A stretch of 19,560 bases of DNA from JAAXQD01 sp032126435 (GTDB lineage Bacteria; Desulfobacterota; Desulfobacteria; Desulfobacterales; UBA11574), in assembly GCA_032126435.1 (NCBI GenBank), contig JAQBBE010000149.1:1-19560 (forward strand). Direction: 5' to 3'. The position numbers and the translations under genes were made by a program. The notes under the pieces are model-generated. The model saw only the letters and a program-made list of their open reading frames with translations, made no database searches and was not told the DNA's origin. Shown in pieces: positions 1 to 5,341 of the stretch; position 1 is the first letter of the stretch; every line of letters starts with the position of its first letter.

Positions 1-1
1 C

Positions 2-145
2 AAAGGGAGCAACTACGCCTCCAAGGAAGTTTTTGGGCACGAACGGGTCGAAGCCCTGGGGGGAAGGGTGGTTCTGATTCCGATGACAGAAAACATCTCA
101 TCCACCCGCATTATCAACAATATCAAAAGCAGCACGCCGGATTGA
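2..145 (+). CDS. C-terminal end of an RfaE2/HldE-like nucleotidyltransferase (partial)
   Basis: The last 47 codons of a gene that begins before the window and stops with TGA. The visible part has a KGSNY motif, then a G..RVEALGGRVVLIP stretch and an ISSTRIINNI tail. This matches the end of D-glycero-beta-D-manno-heptose 1-phosphate adenylyltransferases (RfaE2, or the C-terminal half of HldE), where a KGGDY motif, a GG-V-V-L strand and an STT-x-I-I helix occur. Those enzymes make ADP-heptose for the LPS core, which would fit a Gram-negative host. A related cytidylyltransferase-fold enzyme cannot be ruled out from so short a piece, and it is not possible to tell a single-domain from a bifunctional protein. 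No hairpin terminator is evident after it, only an AT-only palindrome at 182-196. Confidence 0.6.
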   Translation, partial: KGSNYASKEVFGHERVEALGGRVVLIPMTENISSTRIINNIKSSTPD

Positions 146-281
146 TATATCCTAAACTGAGCGTTCCAGATAGTGACAGGAATTAAAAATTTTAATAATT
201 ACAAATAAATATACATCGCTAAAATTGCGAATAGGTCTCATCCAATAGGTCAATATTTTTATTAAAAAAATTGTCACCATT

Positions 282-411
282 TGAAACCCTTCGGGCTTGC
301 CGATTTTACCGGATCTGCTATGTTGCAGGGCGCTTGCGGTAGCCGACTACAGCGGCACCCCCTGCGCCTTGCAGCTCCGGCAAACTCGACAACCGCTCAA
401 TTTAGGTTTCA
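282..411. repeat. Long imperfect inverted repeat, probable dispersed palindromic element
   Basis: The ends are a perfect 7-base inverted pair, TGAAACC (282-288) and GGTTTCA (405-411). Inside, CCGGA (309-313) pairs with TCCGG (376-380), GCAGGGCGC pairs with GCGCCTTGC with one G-U, and GTAG-CCGA-CTAC closes the centre. The unit is much more GC-rich than the AT-rich DNA before it. Nested arms of this kind are typical of REP- or MITE-like elements that fold as RNA or single-stranded DNA. I recall similar sequence between genes in Desulfobacterales genomes, but this is memory and not a search result. Confidence 0.5.
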
Positions 412-498
412 CAAAGGGAATTGAGGCGGATGGCGCACCCGATAGGGTTAATTTACCCTTTCTGTTTGATGTTTTTCGTGGAAAATTCGGGTTAGACC

Positions 499-528
499 TT
501 GACATGACCGGGGTATGATCACTATTTT
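499..528 (+). promoter_or_regulatory. Candidate sigma-70 promoter for the thioesterase gene
   Basis: A perfect -35 box TTGACA (499-504) is followed after 18 bases by TATTTT (523-528), a 4/6 match to the -10 box. It lies about 33 bases before the start codon at 561. The long spacing and weak -10 box keep confidence low; TATGAT at 514-519 is too close to the -35 box to be its partner. Confidence 0.3.
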
Positions 529-560
529 TAACCAAAATTTATTCGGGTTGGGAGTTTTGA

Positions 561-980
561 ATGCCATCAAATAAAATGTTTTCCACCGACATCGACGTCA
601 GGTTCCGTGACCTTGATGCCCTTGGACATGTTAATAATGCAGTCTTTTTTACATATTTTGAAGAAGGGCGAAAAAATTTTTCCAAAAAAATCTTTAAGGT
701 TTCAAGCCCTTCGGACTTCACCTTTATCCTGGCGCATATTCGCTGTGATTATCTGAAACCGATTAAATTTAATGATACTATTACGCTTCAAATGTGGGTC
801 AAACACATCGGGAACCGAAGTTTTTCTTTTGGATATAAACTCATTGATTCTAAAAACGAATCGATGGTTTATGCCACCGGTGAATCGGTCCAGGTCTGTT
901 ATGATTACACAGCGGAGACATCGATGGCGGTTACGGATACGATGAGAGAAGCGCTGTTTCAATATTTGATACAACCCTAA
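561..980 (+). CDS. Acyl-CoA thioesterase, 4HBT hotdog family (YbgC/FadM-like)
   Basis: A 139-residue protein, the usual size of a single hotdog-fold thioesterase. The N-terminal stretch RFRDLDALGHVNN (residues 14-26) followed by a tyrosine and FEEGR is the family signature; the Asp of the D-x-D-x-x-GH segment (D17 or D19) is the expected catalytic residue. A conserved strand (residues about 54-64, HIRCDYLKPIK) and the late YATGESVQVC segment fit the central hotdog sheet. It probably hydrolyses an acyl-CoA thioester in the cytoplasm; the chain length cannot be read from sequence. The start is firm: the codon just before the ATG is an in-frame TGA, and GGGAG (551-554 area) supplies the ribosome site. 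It is followed after 48 bases by the zinc ribbon gene and has no obvious link to cell division. Confidence 0.85.
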   Translation: MPSNKMFSTDIDVRFRDLDALGHVNNAVFFTYFEEGRKNFSKKIFKVSSPSDFTFILAHIRCDYLKPIKFNDTITLQMWVKHIGNRSFSFGYKLIDSKNESMVYATGESVQVCYDYTAETSMAVTDTMREALFQYLIQP

Positions 981-1028
981 ACTTTCGCTCAATTAGGGAC
1001 CCAAAAAATCCAGATTCGGAGGTTTTTC

Positions 1029-1223
1029 ATGCCCATATATGAATATCAATGTGAAAAGTGTCACCATTGTTTTGAGGTGCTTGTTTTCAGGAGTGATGAT
1101 GAAAAGGCAGCCTGCCCTGAATGTGCTCACAGCCGGGTAAAGCGGCTTTTAAGCTCCACGTGTTTTATCGGCAGTTCCGGCGGCAGCGATTGCAGTAAAA
1201 GCGCGCCCAAAGGCTTCTCATGA
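1029..1223 (+). CDS. FmdB-family small zinc ribbon protein
   Basis: A 64-residue protein beginning MPIYEYQCEKC, the hallmark of the FmdB/CxxC_CXXC_SSSS family. Two CxxC pairs, C8/C11 and C29/C32, would bind one zinc ion; C14, C45 and C55 are extra cysteines. The C-terminal part is rich in Gly and Ser (GSSGGSDCSKSAP), also typical of the family. The name comes from a putative regulator of formamidase genes, but for most members the role is unknown, so no function is assigned here. A strong ribosome site GGAGG at 1018-1022 sits six bases before the ATG. It may be co-transcribed with the thioesterase upstream. A short hairpin (1238-1254) follows without a T-run. Confidence 0.85.
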   Translation: MPIYEYQCEKCHHCFEVLVFRSDDEKAACPECAHSRVKRLLSSTCFIGSSGGSDCSKSAPKGFS

Positions 1224-1312
1224 GCCGGATAGTTCCCAGTGGCGGTCGGCCGCTAAAGAGCTGAGACTTCCCATGACTTGGATTTAGATCTGGGTTCAAA
1301 CAGCCATTTTTC

Positions 1313-1341
1313 TTGACAGGTCAAAAAAGAGGTGTTAACAG
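1313..1341 (+). promoter_or_regulatory. Candidate promoter of the tRNA-Val gene
   Basis: A perfect -35 box TTGACA (1313-1318) is followed after 17 bases by TAACAG (1336-1341), a weak -10 box. The predicted start of transcription falls a few bases before the tRNA 5' end at 1356, which is the expected arrangement. Position is the main support. Confidence 0.4.
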
Positions 1342-1355
1342 ATTTTCAAACGTAC

Positions 1356-1430
1356 AGGCACGTAGCTCAGGGGGAGAGCGCTACCTTGACACGGTAGAGG
1401 TCGTTGGTTCAAATCCAATCGTGCCTACCA
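1356..1430 (+). tRNA. tRNA-Val (anticodon GAC), CCA encoded
   Basis: The full cloverleaf can be drawn. The acceptor stem AGGCACG (1356-1362) pairs with CGTGCCT (1420-1426); the discriminator is A1427 and CCA is encoded at 1428-1430. The D arm is GCTC/GAGC (1365-1368, 1376-1379). The anticodon stem CTACC/GGTAG (1381-1385, 1393-1397) holds the loop TTGACAC with anticodon GAC at 1388-1390, reading GUC valine codons. The T arm GTTGG/CCAAT (1403-1407, 1415-1419) holds the loop TTCAAAT. It stands alone between the zinc ribbon gene and the dcw cluster and is followed by its own terminator. Confidence 0.97.
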
Positions 1431-1446
1431 TTTTGAACAAGATGCT

Positions 1447-1475
1447 AGGGCTGAATATCATTTGGCCCTTTTTTA
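1447..1475 (+). terminator. Rho-independent terminator after tRNA-Val
   Basis: A 10-pair stem, AGGGCTGAAT against ATTTGGCCCT (1447-1456, 1460-1469) with two G-U pairs and a three-base loop, is followed at once by a T-run. It begins 16 bases after the tRNA and should separate tRNA transcription from the dcw control region. Confidence 0.8.
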
Positions 1476-1687
1476 TTTGTTTTGGGAAAAATTTTCGCTT
1501 GAAATACTGGATCCCCAAATGATCAGATATCGATCACAAAAGACTTTTTACGAGTTTGTCGATATTAAAAACGTTTAAAAACTATATAGTTAAAATACCT
1601 TGATTGTTTTTCAACCATCCAAAAGCGCCACCAAAGCGCCCTCCTGTTTTCCGGAACATCCACACGATATCCCAAATATGTAAAATA

Positions 1688-1706
1688 TATCCACTTTACT
1701 CCACTT
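1688..1706 (-). promoter_or_regulatory. Upstream MraZ-box pair, inverted orientation
   Basis: Read on the minus strand, this 19-base stretch contains TGGAG, a 5-base spacer TAAAG, and TGGAT. It differs at one position from the downstream box pair at 1817-1835 on the plus strand. MraZ of Escherichia coli binds TGG-type 5-base repeats with 5-base spacers, and the Mollicutes site is built on AAAGTG repeats; both patterns are present. It covers the -35 position of the candidate promoter at 1713-1721, so bound MraZ could block that promoter. Confidence 0.65.
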
Positions 1707-1712
1707 AATATT

Positions 1713-1721
1713 TGATATAAT
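1713..1721 (+). promoter_or_regulatory. Candidate distal promoter with extended -10 box
   Basis: TGATATAAT gives a perfect TATAAT (1716-1721) with the extended TG (1713-1714). No good -35 box is found; the expected place is occupied by the inverted MraZ boxes. Extended -10 promoters can work without a strong -35. The surrounding DNA is so AT-rich that chance matches are possible. Confidence 0.4.
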
Positions 1722-1780
1722 ATTTTCCTTTAACATTTATAAATTATTATAAAAAAATATTGTATATTCATTTATTTTTC

Positions 1781-1810
1781 TTGACATTTATCGAAAAATG
1801 TACTTTTAAA
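1781..1810 (+). promoter_or_regulatory. mraZp: Candidate proximal promoter of the dcw cluster
   Basis: A perfect -35 box TTGACA (1781-1786) is followed after 18 bases by TTTAAA (1805-1810), a 4/6 match to the -10 box. Transcription would begin around 1817, right at the downstream MraZ boxes, so MraZ bound there would block initiation. This matches the autoregulated mraZ promoter known from other bacteria. Confidence 0.55.
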
Positions 1811-1819
1811 CAAGAAAAG

Positions 1820-1844
1820 TGGATTAAAGTGGATAACTCTGGAG
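1820..1844 (+). promoter_or_regulatory. MraZ operator: three TGG boxes with 5-base spacers
   Basis: TGGAT (1820-1824), TGGAT (1830-1834) and TGGAG (1840-1844) are each separated by exactly five bases, giving a 10-base period, close to one helical turn. The first two lie in the longer repeat AAAGTGGATT/AAAGTGGATA. This is the arrangement of the MraZ operator. The third box contains the Shine-Dalgarno sequence GGAG of mraZ, four bases before its ATG. Confidence 0.75.
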
Positions 1845-1848
1845 AAAT

Positions 1849-2295
1849 ATGTTTCGAGGAAGCTCATTTCATACCATCGATACCAAAGGACGCATCATCG
1901 TTCCTGCCAGATTCCGTGACATGATTAAAGCAGACGGCTCATATGGCGTCATGCTTTCCAGGATGGATCAGGGGCTTGTGGCCTATACCTATGACGGGTG
2001 GCGAAAAATCGAGAGCCGCATATTGTCCCTTGCCGAAAAAAGCGAGAGTATGCGCCGATTCAGAAGAGTTTTTATCGGCGGATCTTTTGAATGTCCCTGC
2101 GACAAACAGGATCGTGTTTTGATACCGCAGAACTTGAGAGAATATGCGGGGTTAGACAGGGAAATTGTACTGGTCGGCGTTCTCGATCATTTTGAAATAT
2201 GGTCACGGGAAAATTGGGACAGAGAGAATGCGTATCTGGAAAAAGATATGAAAAAGGAGGACGTAAGAAACGAAATCGCTAAATTAGGGCTCTAA
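1849..2295 (+). CDS. mraZ: Transcriptional regulator MraZ
   Basis: A 148-residue protein of normal MraZ length, first gene of the dcw cluster. It has two SpoVT/AbrB-like repeats: DTKGRIIVPARFR from residue 11 and DKQDRVLIPQNLR from residue 85, with the conserved VGVLDHFEIW segment (110-118) near the end. MraZ proteins form rings that bind repeated TGG boxes before their own gene and repress the cluster. Such boxes are present at 1820-1844 and, inverted, at 1689-1703. The second DxxGR motif reads DKQDR, with Asp in place of the usual Gly, which could alter DNA contact or folding of that repeat. The start follows GGAG at 1841-1844. rsmH begins four bases after the stop. Confidence 0.95.
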   Translation: MFRGSSFHTIDTKGRIIVPARFRDMIKADGSYGVMLSRMDQGLVAYTYDGWRKIESRILSLAEKSESMRRFRRVFIGGSFECPCDKQDRVLIPQNLREYAGLDREIVLVGVLDHFEIWSRENWDRENAYLEKDMKKEDVRNEIAKLGL

Positions 2296-2299
2296 TTGT

Positions 2300-3238
2300 A
2301 TGTCGTTCAAACATACCCCTGTAATGCTTCACGAAGTGCTCCGCTATCTGAATTGCAGACCCGGAAAAATCTATGTTGATTGTACCCTTGGAGGCTCGGG
2401 ACATGCCGGGGCAATATGCAAAAAAATTATGCCGGGTGGCGTCTTTATCGGCATCGATCAAGATATAGATGCCGTCCAAAACGCAAGAAAAGTTTTAGAA
2501 CCGTTGGACTTAAGCGTCCACATCTTTCACGGAAACTTTATATATCTCCCCGATTTTCTTGGACAGTTAAAGATAAGATCGGTGGACGGCATTCTCCTTG
2601 ATCTTGGGGTTTCACTTCATCAGATCGAATCAAGCGGTCGTGGTTTCAGTTTTAAAAGGGATGAACCGCTTGATATGCGGATGAGCACAGCGGCGAACAC
2701 AACAGCGGAAGATTTAATCAACCGGATGGCGGAAAATAGCCTCAGGAAAATATTTCAGGAATATGGAGAGGAACGCTGGTCAGCACAAATCGCAAGAAAA
2801 ATAGTTCAGCAGCGGGAGCGCAACCCCATAAGGTCCAGCAAACATCTGGTCCGGATTGTGTGCGATGCTATTCCAAAGCCTGCACTGTTTAATCAAAAAA
2901 TTCATCCGGCAACACGGGTTTTCATGGCGCTTAGAATTGCTGTAAACAGGGAGCTTGAAATGCTCGATTTATTCATGAAAAACGTTGCGGATCTCCTCAC
3001 TCCCGAAGGTCGTCTCTGTATTCTATCTTTCCACTCCCTTGAAGACCGAATTGTAAAACATCGATTAAAAGCTTTGGGGAAATCGTGTGTGTGTCCACCC
3101 GATTTCCCCAAATGTGTCTGTGATCAAAGATCGGTCATTCGCTTACTGACAAAAAAGATCGTTCGTCCCACAAAAGACGAGATTGCAAGAAATCCCATGG
3201 CAAGAAGTACAAAATTGAGAGCAGCGGAAAAGATATAA
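2300..3238 (+). CDS. rsmH: 16S rRNA m4C1402 methyltransferase RsmH (MraW)
   Basis: A 312-residue protein, the standard length. It N4-methylates C1402 in the decoding centre of 16S rRNA using S-adenosylmethionine. The SAM site is formed by DCTLGGSGH (27-35), GIDQD (51-55) and DGILLDLGVS (96-105). GRGFSF and RDEPLDMRM (to residue 128) follow, and LSFHSLEDRIVK is the late catalytic-side motif. The C-terminus has the family Cys cluster (CVCPPDFPKCVCD) and ends NPMARSTKLRAAEK, a mild variant of the usual NPRARSAKLR. The Shine-Dalgarno sequence is weak (AGGG, 2286-2289) and lies inside the mraZ end, so coupling to mraZ translation is likely. Its stop shares one base with the ftsL start (TAATG). Confidence 0.96.
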   Translation: MSFKHTPVMLHEVLRYLNCRPGKIYVDCTLGGSGHAGAICKKIMPGGVFIGIDQDIDAVQNARKVLEPLDLSVHIFHGNFIYLPDFLGQLKIRSVDGILLDLGVSLHQIESSGRGFSFKRDEPLDMRMSTAANTTAEDLINRMAENSLRKIFQEYGEERWSAQIARKIVQQRERNPIRSSKHLVRIVCDAIPKPALFNQKIHPATRVFMALRIAVNRELEMLDLFMKNVADLLTPEGRLCILSFHSLEDRIVKHRLKALGKSCVCPPDFPKCVCDQRSVIRLLTKKIVRPTKDEIARNPMARSTKLRAAEKI

Positions 3239-3534
3239 TGGCCCGGGAAACACGAAAAAAAACAGGCGATATGAAAAAAACGGGGATCTGGATTGTTTTC
3301 ATGACCGTATTTATTGCCGAACTTTTCCTATATACGTGGAGCCGTGTCAACTGTATCGGGGTCGGCTACGAAATTTCAAAGGAGACCCAAAAACAGCATG
3401 AACTTGTGGCCTTGGAGACCAACTTGAAGATTGAGCTGGCAAGCTTAAAATCACCGGAACGAATCGCAAAAATTGCAAAAAACCAACTCGGCCTGGTAAC
3501 GCCCACTCAAAAGCAGACGATTGTTATTCCATGA
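3238..3534 (+). CDS. ftsL: Cell division protein FtsL
   Basis: A 98-residue bitopic membrane protein placed between rsmH and ftsI, the usual position of ftsL. A short basic cytoplasmic tail (residues 1-16, many Lys and Arg) precedes one transmembrane segment (about 17-33). The rest is a periplasmic coiled coil with a heptad-like run (about 44-75). The end SPERIAKIAKNQLGLVTP is typical of FtsL/DivIC: a short helix with the LGL(V/M)xP motif. FtsL joins FtsB and FtsQ and helps activate FtsW-FtsI at the septum. The ATG overlaps the rsmH stop by one base. A later ATG at 3271 would still keep the membrane segment, so the exact start is uncertain. Family sequence is poorly conserved, so the call rests on topology, motif and place. 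Confidence 0.85.
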   Translation: MARETRKKTGDMKKTGIWIVFMTVFIAELFLYTWSRVNCIGVGYEISKETQKQHELVALETNLKIELASLKSPERIAKIAKNQLGLVTPTQKQTIVIP

Positions 3535-3601
3535 TACCCAAAAACCGTATCATACTAAATTCTTTGGTGTATGAATTTGCGATACACGACCGTATGTTAA
3601 T

Positions 3602-5341
3602 ATGAAACAGATAAAATTTCGCGTGATCATCGTTGGGATTGCCTTTACACTCTTTTTTGCCATTATTGGTGCGAAAGCGATGTATCTTCAGATTTTTTGC
3701 CGTTCCTGGCTGTCCGAGAAAGCCGCAAACCAGTATGAAGTGTCTTTAAAATCTTCTGGAAAACGCGGAACCATCTACGATAGAAACCTAAGGGAAATGG
3801 CCGTCAGTATCGATGTTACCTCTATTGCCGCACACCCGCCACAAATAAAAAACCCGAAGGCGGCAGCAAAATCACTTGCGAAGGCGCTGAAAATCAACCG
3901 TAATGTGCTTGCCAAAAGACTTACTTCTGAAAAAAAGTTTGTATGGATTAAAAGAAAAGTAACCCCCAAGGAGGCCGAAATCGTCAGGAATCTTAACATC
4001 GACGGCCTCGTTTTTTTAAGCGAACATAAGCGTTTTTATCCCAACAAAACACTCGCCTCCCAGCTCATTGGATTTACCGATATCGACGATGACGGCGTGG
4101 AAGGGATCGAATTTTATTGCAACGATGATCTCAAGGGGGCTGATTCCCGATATACGGTTTTAAGGGATGCTCACGGTCGTGGATTTGAGGCTGAAAACAC
4201 AGCCGGTTCAGATTCCAGCGGAAAAAATCTTGTTCTCACCATTGACAGCAACATCCAATACATTGCTGAAACAACCCTCGCCGAAACGGTGACAAAATTT
4301 TCGGCAAAATCCGGAATGGCCGTTGTAATGGCCACCGGCACCGGCGCCGTATTGGCGCTGGCACACTTTCCTTTTTTAAATCCCAATGCCTTAAATGAGT
4401 TCGACCAGGAGCTTTGGCGGAACCGGGTTATCACCGATCCGTTTGAACCGGGTTCAACCATGAAAATCTTTAGTGCCGCAGCGGCAATAGAGTCCGGCAG
4501 CAGCTCGCCGAACAGTATCTTTTATTGCGAAAACGGTGAGTATCGGGTGGGCAGACACGTTGTTCACGACACCCACGAGTATGGATGGCTTTCTCTGCAA
4601 CAGATTATCAAATATTCGAGCAATATCGGCGCCATCAAATTCAGCACAAAAACAGGGTCTGAACATCTATTCAGAACACTGCGTAATTTCGGTTTTGGAA
4701 CAAAAACCGGAATAGACTGTCCCGGAGAAACCGCCGGCAGCCTGGCATCTTTCAAAAAGTGGACAAAAATCGACGCCGGCACCATATCCTTCGGACAGGG
4801 GATATCGGTTTCAGCATTGCAGCTCATCGCCGCGACGTCTGCCATTGCGAACAAAGGGATTTTCATGAAGCCCTATGTTGTTCAGGCCATTACCGATCGA
4901 AATGGACGCCTCATAAAAAGCTTTGCCCCAAGTGAAGGGCGGCGGGTAATTTCAGAAAAAACCGCCAAAACCTTAACCCGGATCATGCAGACCGTCACCA
5001 CCGAAGGCGGCACCGGTGTCAATGCTGCACTTGAGGGGTATTCCGTTTGCGGCAAAACAGGAACAGCACAGAAAATCGGTAATAACGGCACGTATGCGAA
5101 CGGGAAATATATATCATCTTTTGTCGGCTTTGTACCTTCAGAACACCCGAAGGTTGCAGTTTTGGTGATCATTGACGAGCCTAAAGGACAGCATTACGGG
5201 GGTACCGTTGCTGCTCCGGGATTTAGAAATATTGCTCAGAAAACTCTGGCCTATATGAATTTATCACCCAAAAGCAAAACAGACGGACTCATCGTCTCTC
5301 TGGGGAGCAAGATAAAAGCGTGCAGCTTTCGAATTTATTAA
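3602..5341 (+). CDS. ftsI: Septal transpeptidase FtsI (class B PBP, PBP3)
   Basis: A 579-residue class B penicillin-binding protein that crosslinks septal peptidoglycan in the periplasm with FtsW. A short cytoplasmic tail and one membrane anchor (about 8-27) lead to a PBP dimerisation domain beginning near GKRGTIYDRN (53-62). The transpeptidase domain has all three motifs: STMK with nucleophile S285, SSN (339-341) and KTG (485-487). No PASTA repeats are present, as expected outside Gram-positives. The 67-base spacer before it holds a GTGTAT/ATACAC hairpin (3567-3587) and a direct repeat ACCGTAT (3544-3550, 3589-3595). No Shine-Dalgarno sequence is seen before the ATG, but the protein start looks normal. 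Its 3' end overlaps murE-murF by 22 bases. Confidence 0.96.
   Translation: MKQIKFRVIIVGIAFTLFFAIIGAKAMYLQIFCRSWLSEKAANQYEVSLKSSGKRGTIYDRNLREMAVSIDVTSIAAHPPQIKNPKAAAKSLAKALKINRNVLAKRLTSEKKFVWIKRKVTPKEAEIVRNLNIDGLVFLSEHKRFYPNKTLASQLIGFTDIDDDGVEGIEFYCNDDLKGADSRYTVLRDAHGRGFEAENTAGSDSSGKNLVLTIDSNIQYIAETTLAETVTKFSAKSGMAVVMATGTGAVLALAHFPFLNPNALNEFDQELWRNRVITDPFEPGSTMKIFSAAAAIESGSSSPNSIFYCENGEYRVGRHVVHDTHEYGWLSLQQIIKYSSNIGAIKFSTKTGSEHLFRTLRNFGFGTKTGIDCPGETAGSLASFKKWTKIDAGTISFGQGISVSALQLIAATSAIANKGIFMKPYVVQAITDRNGRLIKSFAPSEGRRVISEKTAKTLTRIMQTVTTEGGTGVNAALEGYSVCGKTGTAQKIGNNGTYANGKYISSFVGFVPSEHPKVAVLVIIDEPKGQHYGGTVAAPGFRNIAQKTLAYMNLSPKSKTDGLIVSLGSKIKACSFRIY

Larger units (their letters stand above)
146..560. 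other. Gene-free spacer between the nucleotidyltransferase and the thioesterase
   Basis: No credible gene is seen in these 415 bases. The first part is AT-rich and has an AT-only palindrome (182-196) and an 8-base direct repeat AATAGGTC at 230-237 and 244-251. The middle holds a long imperfect inverted repeat (282-411, listed separately). A candidate promoter lies at 499-528. The 73-codon open frame at 297-518 lies mostly inside the inverted repeat and is not taken as a gene. Confidence 0.6.
1476..1848. other. AT-rich control region upstream of the dcw cluster
   Basis: No gene is seen between the tRNA terminator and mraZ. The region holds a TGATC/GATCA inverted pair (1520-1524, 1532-1536), a perfect 12-base palindrome AACTATATAGTT (1580-1591) and a direct repeat AAAGCGCC (1622-1629, 1633-1640). 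From about 1680 it becomes very AT-rich and carries two candidate promoters and two MraZ-box clusters, listed separately. Its size is more than a simple mraZ promoter would need. Confidence 0.7.

Noticed and set aside
297..518. 73-codon open frame in the first spacer
   Set aside because: It lies mostly inside the inverted repeat, begins without a ribosome site and has no recognisable protein features; it is better explained by repeat DNA.
1238..1254. Six-pair hairpin after the FmdB gene as a terminator
   Set aside because: No T-run follows and the stem contains a G-T pair; evidence for termination is too weak.
1313..1522. 69-codon open frame across the tRNA gene
   Set aside because: It reads through a certain tRNA-Val and its terminator, so it is not coding.
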